This document shows positions 34,116 through 41,769 of a DNA stretch of 56,327 nt, piece by piece (the stretch's first letter is position 1; each line of letters begins with the position of its first letter). Source of the stretch: Laceyella putida (GTDB lineage: Bacteria; Bacillota; Bacilli; Thermoactinomycetales; Thermoactinomycetaceae); the NCBI RefSeq assembly GCF_042665195.1, contig NZ_JBHTBW010000046.1, positions 1 through 56,327 on the forward strand, read 5' to 3'. The notes under the pieces were generated by a model that worked only from the letters and a program-made list of their open reading frames with translations, had not been told where the DNA came from and did not search any database. Position numbers and translations under genes: made by a program.

Positions 34116-34877
34116 ATGAAGGACCTATCCGATTTGTTTTGGGACGCATCCGTGGAAGAATTAAAGCGCGGCTATGTTTATGATCAAGAGGCTGATGCCT
34201 ATGTTTGTTTGGTGTGTGGCCAAACCTTTGAGCAAGGCATCATCTATTCCGACAATCACACTTTCTATGAGGCGGAACGATTCACCAAGCATCATATCCA
34301 TAAAGAGCATGGTTCGATGTTTGCATACTTATTGGGTTTGGACAAAAAGGTGACGGGCTTGACCGACCTGCAAAAAAAATTGTTGGGCTACTTCTTCCAA
34401 GGGCTTACCGATAAAGAAATCGTTCAGGAGCTTGGCGGTGGAAGCACCTCCACCATTCGGCACCACCGCTTTACCTTGAGGGAGAAAATGAAACAAGCCA
34501 AAGTGCTCCTCGCCCTGATGGAATTGACCGAAGCGCATTCCGCCAAACCAACCCAATGGATCCATCCCCCACGCCATGCCCGGATGCTTGACCAACGCTA
34601 CGACCTCACCGAAGCGGAAAAACAAGAAATTTTGGATAAATACTTTCCGGATGGCCCAGACGGACCACTCGCCGATTTTCCCAAGAAAGAAAAACGCAAA
34701 GTGGCCATCCTCAAACATCTGATCACCAAGTTTGCGCCAAACCGCAAATACAGTGAATTGGAAGTGAATCGCATTTTGGAGCGGATTTATCCTGATTATG
34801 TCACATTAAGACGCTACCTGATTGAGTACGGTTTCATGGACAGAACACCTGATGGTCGTCAATATTGGGTCCTTTAA
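34116..34877 (+). CDS. DUF2087 domain transcriptional regulator
   Basis: About 253 residues. The N-terminal part has a small Cys-containing module (DAYVCLVCGQTFEQGI), the middle a LuxR-like helix-turn-helix (LTDLQKKLLGYFFQGLTDKEIVQELGGGSTSTIRHHRFTLREKM) and the C-terminal part a DUF2087 domain (KRKVAILKHLITKFAPNRKYSELEVNRILERIYPDYVTLRRYLIEYGFMDR). Start is ATG 34116, or TTG 34110, which is better spaced from GAGGGG. It is followed 18 bases later by a GIY-YIG gene. The signal sensed is unknown. Confidence 0.82.
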   Translation: MKDLSDLFWDASVEELKRGYVYDQEADAYVCLVCGQTFEQGIIYSDNHTFYEAERFTKHHIHKEHGSMFAYLLGLDKKVTGLTDLQKKLLGYFFQGLTDKEIVQELGGGSTSTIRHHRFTLREKMKQAKVLLALMELTEAHSAKPTQWIHPPRHARMLDQRYDLTEAEKQEILDKYFPDGPDGPLADFPKKEKRKVAILKHLITKFAPNRKYSELEVNRILERIYPDYVTLRRYLIEYGFMDRTPDGRQYWVL

Positions 34878-34895
34878 CGGAAAGGGATGATTTAA

Positions 34896-35297
34896 ATGGA
34901 TAAACAAAAAAGAAAACAAATCGCCAAAAATTACAAGCAAACACATCGTCCGATGGGGGTTTATCAAATCGCGAACCAAGCCAATGGGAAGATTTTGATC
35001 GGAGGCAGCATGAATTTGGACAGTATCTTCAACCGGGAGAAGTTTGTCCTCTCTTTGGGACGGCATTCCAATCGCGCCTTGCAGGCAGACTGGAACCACT
35101 ATGGTGAAGAAGCGTTCACCTTTGACATCCTTGAACAAATCAAGCCCCAAGAGGAAATCATCCTCCATTTCGATGAACTGAACAAGTATCGGGACGAATT
35201 GAAGAAGTTGGAGCAAAAATGGTTGGATCGGTTACAGCCTTATCATGACCGGGGATATAACTTGCCAAAAAAATCGAGGAATGCGGGTCAACCTTAG
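34896..35297 (+). CDS. GIY-YIG family protein paired with the DUF2087 regulator
   Basis: A 133-residue protein with a GIY-YIG-like core: GVYQIANQANGKILIGGS (residues 21-38) replaces GIY...YIG with GVY...LIG, followed by FNREKFVLSLGRHSNRALQADWNHYGEEAFTFDILE with the conserved Arg and Glu seen in the family. The enzymes are nucleases, but this subgroup lacks added DNA-binding domains and its role is unknown. AAAGGGATGAT precedes the ATG. It probably shares a transcript with the regulator. Confidence 0.75.
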   Translation: MDKQKRKQIAKNYKQTHRPMGVYQIANQANGKILIGGSMNLDSIFNREKFVLSLGRHSNRALQADWNHYGEEAFTFDILEQIKPQEEIILHFDELNKYRDELKKLEQKWLDRLQPYHDRGYNLPKKSRNAGQP

Positions 35298-35315
35298 AAA
35301 AGACAGGTGAAAAAA

Positions 35316-35900
35316 ATGTGCACAACTTTTTTTCTCAGAAACGGTGAGCAACGGATCGTCGGAAAGAATTTGGATATTTTTTATGATGACGGCTGCCTGT
35401 TCACCAACTCACGGGGTTTGAAAAAAACGGCCCTTATCATGCCTCCCGAACAACCCCTGACATGGGTCTCGCAATATGGAAGTCTTACCTTTTCCCAAAC
35501 AGGAAAGGAGTTTCCCGTAGGGGGCATGAACGAGAAAGGGCTCGTGGTGGAACAGATGACCTTGCCTGAAACCCAATACCCTGAAGTGGATGATCGCCCC
35601 GCCGTGAAAGAGCTTCAGTGGATTCAGTATATGTTGGATACCTGTTGTTCCGCCCAAGAAGTGCTGGAGTCTGCCAAACTCATCCGCATTAGCCAAAGCA
35701 CCTCTCACCTTCACTATCTCGTCTGTGATCCATCCGGCAATGCCATCTTGGAACATGCGGATGGAAAGCTTGCGACGTATTCCGGAGACGAAATAACAGT
35801 ACATCCCTCACCCAAGCAAACCCAGGCATCGCAATGCCTGGGTTTTCATTATTCCACACCTTTGGAAAATCCCGAACACGCTGATCACGCAAATGATTGA
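35316..35900 (+). pseudogene. 3'-truncated choloylglycine hydrolase-family gene (linear amide C-N hydrolase)
   Basis: The ATG at 35316 (AGGTGA 5 bases upstream) gives MCTTFF, placing the catalytic N-terminal nucleophile Cys at position 2 as the family requires. GKNLDIFYDD, GMNEKGLVVEQMTLP and QWIQYMLDTC follow the penicillin V acylase/bile salt hydrolase pattern. Homologous sequence stops at about residue 168 (GDEITVHP), roughly half of the usual 320-350 residues, and a terminator hairpin lies inside the frame at 35818-35844. The remaining 30 residues look random. Activity is unlikely. Confidence 0.7.
35818..35847 (+). terminator. terminator inside the truncated hydrolase frame
   Basis: A 12-bp stem (AAACCCAGGCAT / ATGCCTGGGTTT, loop CGCA) followed by TTCATT. 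Its position within the reading frame shows where a deletion or rearrangement joined the gene to foreign 3' DNA. Confidence 0.75.
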
Positions 35901-36020
35901 CCCATTCTCTCTCATCTCCCTCTTGCGGATGTATAAATCGGCTTCCTTTTTAAAGTGGGATTGGAACCCAGTTGGCTTATGAAAAAGGGATTTCCATATT
36001 CTCGCATAACCGCATTTTCT

Positions 36021-36092
36021 GTTGGTTCATTTGTTGTTGGTTCATTTGTTGTTGGTTCATTTGTTTATGATACAAACTTGTTTATGATTAAA
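36021..36092. repeat. 15-bp tandem repeat next to a repeated motif
   Basis: GTTGGTTCATTTGTT occurs three times in tandem at 36021-36065, followed by TATGATACAAACTTGTTTATGATTA. The 15-mer ACAAACTTGTTTATG at 36072-36086 is also present near 33549 upstream of the DinB pseudogene. The motif has an AAAC-TT-GTTT dyad, so an operator is possible. The rest of 35901-36186 shows no gene. Confidence 0.5.
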
Positions 36093-36186
36093 TGAGCCCA
36101 ATGAAAATAAAAATCGCTTACTTCCACCTCAATTCTCACGGAAATAAAAAAACTCTCCAATGAAAGGGTTGTCATCATATCCAATT

Positions 36187-36831
36187 TTACTCCAGCAGTC
36201 CCAATGCAAGATATTCTTCTATATAAATTTGCCCGTCTTTTATCAATCCATGATCTTCCTGGAACCGCAACACGGCCTTTTCCAACTCCCGTCCAAAAAT
36301 GCCGTCTGTCTCCCCGTTGTAATATCCAGCATGGTAAAGTCGATTTTGTACCAGTTGGACCAATGTCCCTTTTTGCCCTTGCACCAGCTTGGACATTTTT
36401 TCATTTTCATTCACGCCTAATATTGGGCCCTCAATGATCACCTTGCTTCCAAGCGGCACCATTTCAAATAACTTCTCAACATCCGTGTTCAATAGTCGTA
36501 GACACCCATGACTTGACTGTTTGCCGACTGAATAAGGTTTGTTGGTTCCGTGAATGCCAAACCGTCCCCAGGGAACATTTAGCCCGACCCAACAAGGCCC
36601 AAAACCGCCTCCCCAGTTTTTCCCTTTGTCTACAATGAACCATTCTCCGATCGGAGTGGGAGTTTCCTCTTTGCCAATTCCGATGACAAATTCGGCTTTG
36701 ATTTGCCTTCCTTTCATTACATAGAGCCTGTGTTTCCACAAGTCAACCAGTACCCAAACTTCTCTTGGCTTATTTTCTTTGGCACAAACAACCTGAAGTG
36801 GAAGCAACATAACAAAAGTTAAAAACAACAA
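36187..36831 (-). CDS. secreted L,D-transpeptidase (YkuD) with peptidoglycan-binding domain
   Basis: Cross-links peptidoglycan or modifies it outside the membrane. The YkuD domain has IGKEETPTPIGEW, FGIHGTNKP and the catalytic SHGCLRLLNTD, and a C-terminal PG_binding_1 repeat (KLVQGQKGTLVQLVQNRLYHAGYYNGETDGIFG) follows. The TTG at 36831 lacks a ribosome site and would remove the basic end of the signal peptide. AAGGAGG at 36870-36864 is spaced 8 bases from an in-frame AUA at 36855 that gives IRSRNVFILLFLTFVMLLPL, a good signal peptide, so AUA initiation is possible. Confidence 0.88.
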   Translation of the reverse strand: MLFLTFVMLLPLQVVCAKENKPREVWVLVDLWKHRLYVMKGRQIKAEFVIGIGKEETPTPIGEWFIVDKGKNWGGGFGPCWVGLNVPWGRFGIHGTNKPYSVGKQSSHGCLRLLNTDVEKLFEMVPLGSKVIIEGPILGVNENEKMSKLVQGQKGTLVQLVQNRLYHAGYYNGETDGIFGRELEKAVLRFQEDHGLIKDGQIYIEEYLALGLLE

Positions 36832-36937
36832 GATAAAGACATTCCTCGATCTTATCCTCTTCGCCTCCTTCTCATTTAATTTTTACGTTCAATCATAATT
36901 GAAAAGCTATTTCTTTAGCCACTTTAAATTTTCTCCA

Positions 36938-36967
36938 TCCCCATTTTTTATATGCAAAAAATGGGGA
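36938..36967. repeat. perfect 12-bp inverted repeat
   Basis: TCCCCATTTTTT-ATATGC-AAAAAATGGGGA lies about 80 bases upstream of the L,D-transpeptidase. It could be a secondary terminator for mntH readthrough or an operator of the transpeptidase gene. Confidence 0.4.
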
Positions 36968-37031
36968 CTTCTCCCGAACCTCTTGTGCTGACAACAGGAT
37001 ACGAATCCGCATCCGTTCAAAATACCCGTTT

Positions 37032-37074
37032 AAAAAAAGCACCCGGTTTTCCTTAACTTGTGGAAAACCGGGTG
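37032..37074 (-). terminator. terminator of mntH
   Basis: A perfect 13-bp stem (CACCCGGTTTTCC / GGAAAACCGGGTG, loop of 9) is followed on the minus strand by CTTTTTTTA, 31 bases after the mntH stop. Confidence 0.9.
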
Positions 37075-37104
37075 ACTTTCACCTTCCATGCTGATGTTGA
37101 TTGA

Positions 37105-38469
37105 TCACCCAAAAAGTGTGCTGTACAACAGATAAGCATTTAGTCCCGCGATGACGACGGCAACTGTCCAGGCGAGAATCTGCAACCATAGAGGATTGGT
37201 GAATTCCCCCATTTTCTGTTTGTCACTGGTAAATTGGACAAGTGGTATGACAGCAAAAGAAAGCTGTAAAGATAAAATCACCTGGCTTAGCACCAATAGT
37301 TGCATCGTGCCTTCTGAACCATAAAGGGCGGTAACGGCAACAGCCGGGACAATGGCGATTAATCTTGTGATTAATCTGCGCAACCACGGCTTCAATCTTA
37401 TGTTCAAGAAGCCCTCCATGACAATTTGGCCGGCCAGCGTCCCTGTCAAGGTAGAGTTTTGCCCTGATGCAAGCAAGGCAACACCAAATAATACACTGGC
37501 AATGGAAGTTCCCAATAACGGCGCAAGCAACTCATACGCTTGGCTGATATCTTCTACCACCTTGCCTGATTGGTGAAAAGCGGATGCGGAAAGAATCAGG
37601 ATGGCAGCGTTGATGAATAAAGCGAAAAACAGTGCGATGGTGGAGTCCATCGTAGCGAAACGGATAGCCGATTTTTTTCCTTCCGGAGTCAATTCATATC
37701 TTCGCGTCTGCACAATGGAAGAGTGAAGATACAAATTATGAGGCATGACTGTAGCCCCCAGAATGCCAATGGCGATATACAGCATCTCAGGATTAGTCAC
37801 TATTTCGGCGCTGGGGATAAATCCTTTTGCTATCCCTAAAACATCTGGCTTAACCAAAATCAGCTCCACCACAAAACAAGCCCCGATGATAATGATTAAG
37901 GAAAGGACAATGGACTCAATATAACGAAAACCTTTATTCTGCAAGAGCAAAACAAGCAATACATCTAATGCCGTCAACATGACCCCGTAAAGCAACGGAA
38001 TGCCAAACAGTAAGTTCAGCGCAATCGCCGAACCGATAAGCTCCGCCAGATCACATGCCGCAATGGCCAACTCGCACAATACCCATAAGCCCATGGCTAC
38101 CGGCTTACTATAATGATCCCTGCAAGCTTGCGCAAGGTCTCTTCCCGTTACAATCCCCAATTTCCCGGCTAACGCTTGCAGTAATATCGCCATCATATTT
38201 GAAAGCAAAATGACCGATAACAACGTGTAATTAAAAAGCGATCCCCCTGCCAAATCGGTAGCCCAGTTCCCCGGATCCATATATCCAACCGCCACGAGAT
38301 ATCCCGGGCCGACAAAAGCTAAAAACTTGCGGAACCAAGATCCTTTCGCCGGAACCGGCAAAGATCGATATACTTCGGAAAGACTGGGCAGTTCACGTTT
38401 TTGGCGCCATCCGAGTTCCATTTCTTGCGTGTTCGCTTGTTCCAAATCCAACTTTATTGAACTTTTCAT
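37105..38469 (-). CDS. mntH: Nramp family Mn2+/Fe2+ proton symporter
   Basis: A 454-residue membrane protein with eleven helices. The metal-binding motif DPGNWATD in helix 1 (about residues 65-72) and GATVMPHNLYLHS in helix 6 (Met-Pro-His) are intact, the standard Nramp ligands. It imports manganese with protons. The ATG is preceded by AAAGGGGTAGGGTG. A sequence resembling the MntR operator lies at 38591-38609, so repression by Mn-loaded MntR is likely. A 120-base leader separates it from the start. Confidence 0.93.
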   Translation of the reverse strand: MKSSIKLDLEQANTQEMELGWRQKRELPSLSEVYRSLPVPAKGSWFRKFLAFVGPGYLVAVGYMDPGNWATDLAGGSLFNYTLLSVILLSNMMAILLQALAGKLGIVTGRDLAQACRDHYSKPVAMGLWVLCELAIAACDLAELIGSAIALNLLFGIPLLYGVMLTALDVLLVLLLQNKGFRYIESIVLSLIIIIGACFVVELILVKPDVLGIAKGFIPSAEIVTNPEMLYIAIGILGATVMPHNLYLHSSIVQTRRYELTPEGKKSAIRFATMDSTIALFFALFINAAILILSASAFHQSGKVVEDISQAYELLAPLLGTSIASVLFGVALLASGQNSTLTGTLAGQIVMEGFLNIRLKPWLRRLITRLIAIVPAVAVTALYGSEGTMQLLVLSQVILSLQLSFAVIPLVQFTSDKQKMGEFTNPLWLQILAWTVAVVIAGLNAYLLYSTLFG

Positions 38470-38590
38470 TTCACCCTACCCCTTTCTTTCGAATATTTAT
38501 GCGCCAGACCATAAGTTTTGCGCCGAGGCAAATTTAAGAGCAAAAAAATTCACGTTTATATCGCAAGCTGATTTTAGCTACAGACCAAAA

Positions 38591-38609
38591 AAGTTTCCTT
38601 CATCTAAAA
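38591..38609 (-). promoter_or_regulatory. candidate MntR operator upstream of mntH
   Basis: AAGTTTCCTTCATCTAAAA matches the Bacillus MntR box (AAGTTTCCTTAAGGCAAAT type) perfectly in the first 10 bases and at the A-rich end, with the second half-site degenerate. A TTGATT lies upstream on the minus strand near 38622, as expected for a promoter overlap. Confidence 0.45.
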
Positions 38610-38653
38610 TATACTACAATCAAAGTTCTTTGTGAATAAAATTTTGTTTCCAC

Positions 38654-38676
38654 TAGGGCGTGTCTAATAAATATGT
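38654..38676 (+). repeat. solo inverted-repeat end of the MITE/IS family
   Basis: TAGGGCGTGTCTAATAAATATG equals, with one change, the outer end of the element at 51911-52045 (reverse complement TAGGGCGTGTCTGATAAATATG). Only this end is present, so it is a scar in the rph upstream region. Confidence 0.55.
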
Positions 38677-38843
38677 TGGCGCATTATAAAATGATATATT
38701 ATCGGTCATTTAGTTGCGGGATACCGGAAATAGGGTGAGGCGACCCTTGGTTTTGACTTTGCCGATCAAAGTGTAGTTGATATCCCAAACTTTTTTATCT
38801 GCCTATCCCGTCTTCATTGCTTGATAATTAATGAATAAACACC

Positions 38844-38894
38844 ATTGACCATGCGGTCATAATACAATATGATTGTATTGACCACGTAGTCAAT
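38844..38894 (+). promoter_or_regulatory. sigma-A promoter of rph with two dyad operators
   Basis: TTGACC (38845-38850), a 17-base spacer and TATGAT (38868-38873) form a good promoter. Dyad 1 ATTGACCATGCGGTCATA (38844-38861) covers the -35; dyad 2 ATTGACCACGTAGTCAAT (38877-38894) covers the predicted start of transcription. Their starts are 33 bases apart, about three helical turns. Both share the ATTGAC-N6-GTCAAT plan with the operator at 11664-11681. No rifamycin-associated element is seen. Confidence 0.65.
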
Positions 38895-38900
38895 ATAAGT

Positions 38901-41600
38901 GTGGCTAAGGGAGTGAGAAGGATAGAAACATACGTTCTGTTATTCAACGAAATGGATCGCGCGAACTTGAGTGATGTCGGAGGGAAGGGAGCCAACCTGG
39001 GGGAAATGTGTAAAGCCGGGTTTCCTGTTCCCCCCGGGTTTTGCGTCACGACAGCGGCTTACCGCCATTTCATCGAAACCAGTAATGAGATGGATGCATT
39101 GTTGGACTCGCTTAATCAATTAAAGCCGGAACAGCTCGATGAAATCCGCTTATTGGGACAGAGAATTCGTGATCACTTGCTTACCGTCACGCTTTCTGAA
39201 CAAATAAAATCAGTGATCATCGATGCCTGGACGAAGCTGGGGCGAGATCACGCGTATGCGGTTCGCTCCAGTGCGACAGCCGAAGACTTACCAACCGCTT
39301 CTTTTGCCGGTCAACAAGAAACCTACCTGAATGTGAAAGGTTCTGATCAGCTAATCGAAGCTGTTCAAAAATGCTGGGCATCCCTTTTTACGGATCGGGC
39401 TATCGTTTACCGTGCAAACAATGGGTTCGATCATCGTTCAGTATACTTGTCTGTCGTAGTTCAACGGATGGTATATCCAGATGTTTCTGGAATTATGTTT
39501 ACAGCGGACCCGATCACAGGACATCGACACACGGTTTCCATCGATGCTGGATTCGGACTGGGCGAAGCGCTTGTCTCAGGCATTGTGACTGCCGATTTGT
39601 ATAAAGTGCGCAACAACCAGATTATCCTAAAGCAAATCGCGAAGAAGGAAAAAGGGATTTTCCCCATTTCCCAAGGTGGAACCGAAATCAAGGCACTTCC
39701 GCCTGAACTTCAACAAAAGCAAGCTTTGCCAGACCGGATGATCATGGAGCTGGCTGAACTTGGCCGTAGAATAGAACAACATTATGGTTCCGAACAAGAT
39801 ATCGAGTGGTGTCTGGAAGGTGATCAGATCTATATCGTGCAAAGCCGGCCAATCACTTCCCTATACCCCGTGCCGGCTGCAGACGATGATCATTATCGTG
39901 TGTATTATTCTTTCGGTCACAAACAAATGATGACAGACTATATAAAACCGCTTGGAACATCTGTCTTGAGAACCCTTGTTCCATTTGACAAAGATTCGTT
40001 CCGTGAGGAAAGCCGGAGCTTAGTTGAAGCGGGCGGCAGGCTGTTTTTTGATTATTCCTTTCCGATATATCTGAAATCCGTACAGCGCAAGCTTAGTGAA
40101 AGCTCGATGGTGGACGATGATCTGCTGGCCCTTAAAAAGGTCGTATTACGTGAAGAATTTCAACAGAGAGCACTCAAACGGGGGGTGAAGAGACATATTT
40201 TCCGCGCATATAAACCGCTCTTGGGCTTCTTTGGCAAAATGGTCCCCCGATTGCTTAAAATCATATACTTTGAAGATCCGCATCGAGCCTTGGAGCGGGC
40301 ATATGCCACTTTCGAGCGGGACTTAGCTCGCCATCAACAAGCGGTCTTTCAGCGTTCCGGAGCGGAACGGATCAAGTTAATACAAGAAATTGCCGGGCGC
40401 GATCTGTTTCTTTCGACCTTTGATTCTTTAACATACACTTTATCCGGATTCATCGCATGGACTATCGTAGACCGCAAGGTTAAAAAATGGTTGGGTGAAG
40501 AATTGAGCGCATCGATTCATAAATCTCCGCCGGGGAATGTGACAAGTGAAATGGGTCTTATGATCGGTGATTTGGCGGATGCGGCGAGAAACTGTCCTGA
40601 AGTGGTTGCATATCTGCAACGTGCGGAAGACAACACGTTTTATGAAGGTTTGAAAAAGATTGAAGGCGGGGACGCATTTAAGGCTGAACTGGACCAATTC
40701 ATGAAAAAGTACGGGATGCGGTCCCCTGGTGAAATCGATATGACAAGAGTGCGGTGGAAAGAAGCGCCGACCATGATTGTTCCGTCCATTCTCAGCCATA
40801 TGAGAAGCAACGCTCCCAATGAGCATCGGGAAAAATTCAAACAAGGAGAACAAGAAGCGAATGAGGCGATCCAAGCCTTGTTAGCGCGGATCAAAGCAAC
40901 ACGTGGCGGCTCACGGAAAGCAAAAAAATTATCCCGATTCATCTCCCTCTTCCGGAATACGGTGGGAATTCGTGAACTGCCTAAATATATCATCATCCGC
41001 TATTTTGACATTTTCAGAGAAGCGATTTTGGACGAAGCGAAAATTCTTTCTGAACAAGGAATCATAGAAACCAAAGAAGATGTCTTCTACTTGAAGTTAG
41101 ATGAGCTGATCGCCTTGCTGAACAACCGCTTAAAAGATGATGTGAAGGATTTGATTTATTACCGGAATATGTTGGAAATCCGATATCGGAACCTCACCCC
41201 TCCCCGTGTCATCACAAGCGACGGGGAAGTGTTCACAGCCGAAAGAAGCAATGAGGAAGCGCCACCAGGTGCTTTGCTCGGTATCCCTGTATCGGCGGGT
41301 GTTGCGGAAGGGTATGTCAAAGTGGTCCTCAGACTCGAGGAAGGAAAGTTAAACAAAGGGGATATCTTGGTCGCTCCCTATACAGATCCGGGTTGGACCC
41401 CTTTGTTCTATTCAGCCAAAGCGCTCGTGACGGAAATTGGGGGCATGATGACCCACGGTTCAGTTGTGGCGAGGGAATACGGAATCCCCGCCGTTGTCGG
41501 TGTAGAGAATGCGACGAAAATATTGAAGGATGGCCAGTATATCCGTGTTGACGGCACGAACGGATTCGTTGAAATACTGGATGGAAGCCCCAAAAGTTGA
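38901..41600 (+). CDS. rph: rifamycin-inactivating phosphotransferase
   Basis: About 890 residues, transferring phosphate from ATP to rifamycins. An N-terminal PPDK-like ATP-grasp domain has VGGKGANLGEM, YAVRSSATAEDLPTASFAGQ and EWCLEGDQIYIVQSRPIT; a long middle rifampin-binding domain follows; the C-terminal swivelling His domain has GGMMTHGSVVAREYGIPAVVG (phospho-His near residue 845). There is no C-terminal PEP-utilising barrel, which separates it from PEP synthase. GTG starts at 38901 or 38913 lack spaced ribosome sites, whereas AAGGGAGTG is 6 bases before an AUA at 38922, where homologous sequence (ETYVLLFNE) begins. Confidence 0.88.
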   Translation: MAKGVRRIETYVLLFNEMDRANLSDVGGKGANLGEMCKAGFPVPPGFCVTTAAYRHFIETSNEMDALLDSLNQLKPEQLDEIRLLGQRIRDHLLTVTLSEQIKSVIIDAWTKLGRDHAYAVRSSATAEDLPTASFAGQQETYLNVKGSDQLIEAVQKCWASLFTDRAIVYRANNGFDHRSVYLSVVVQRMVYPDVSGIMFTADPITGHRHTVSIDAGFGLGEALVSGIVTADLYKVRNNQIILKQIAKKEKGIFPISQGGTEIKALPPELQQKQALPDRMIMELAELGRRIEQHYGSEQDIEWCLEGDQIYIVQSRPITSLYPVPAADDDHYRVYYSFGHKQMMTDYIKPLGTSVLRTLVPFDKDSFREESRSLVEAGGRLFFDYSFPIYLKSVQRKLSESSMVDDDLLALKKVVLREEFQQRALKRGVKRHIFRAYKPLLGFFGKMVPRLLKIIYFEDPHRALERAYATFERDLARHQQAVFQRSGAERIKLIQEIAGRDLFLSTFDSLTYTLSGFIAWTIVDRKVKKWLGEELSASIHKSPPGNVTSEMGLMIGDLADAARNCPEVVAYLQRAEDNTFYEGLKKIEGGDAFKAELDQFMKKYGMRSPGEIDMTRVRWKEAPTMIVPSILSHMRSNAPNEHREKFKQGEQEANEAIQALLARIKATRGGSRKAKKLSRFISLFRNTVGIRELPKYIIIRYFDIFREAILDEAKILSEQGIIETKEDVFYLKLDELIALLNNRLKDDVKDLIYYRNMLEIRYRNLTPPRVITSDGEVFTAERSNEEAPPGALLGIPVSAGVAEGYVKVVLRLEEGKLNKGDILVAPYTDPGWTPLFYSAKALVTEIGGMMTHGSVVAREYGIPAVVGVENATKILKDGQYIRVDGTNGFVEILDGSPKS

Positions 41601-41769
41601 ACGTGCATTTTTATTGAAAAAGCGATGGTCTCATCCCCAAAATGTGCGCATCATCTATTCTCGGTACGGTTATGAAAGCAGCACTTCAAGAGATTTAGGA
41701 TGGGAATGAATAAAAACAGGAAAAGGCAGAAAGCTATACTATACAAACTCAAATATAAGGGTGATAAAA

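Noticed and set aside
38901..41600. Phosphoenolpyruvate synthase
   Set aside because: The C-terminal PEP-utilising barrel is absent and the His domain is last, which is the rifampicin phosphotransferase order.
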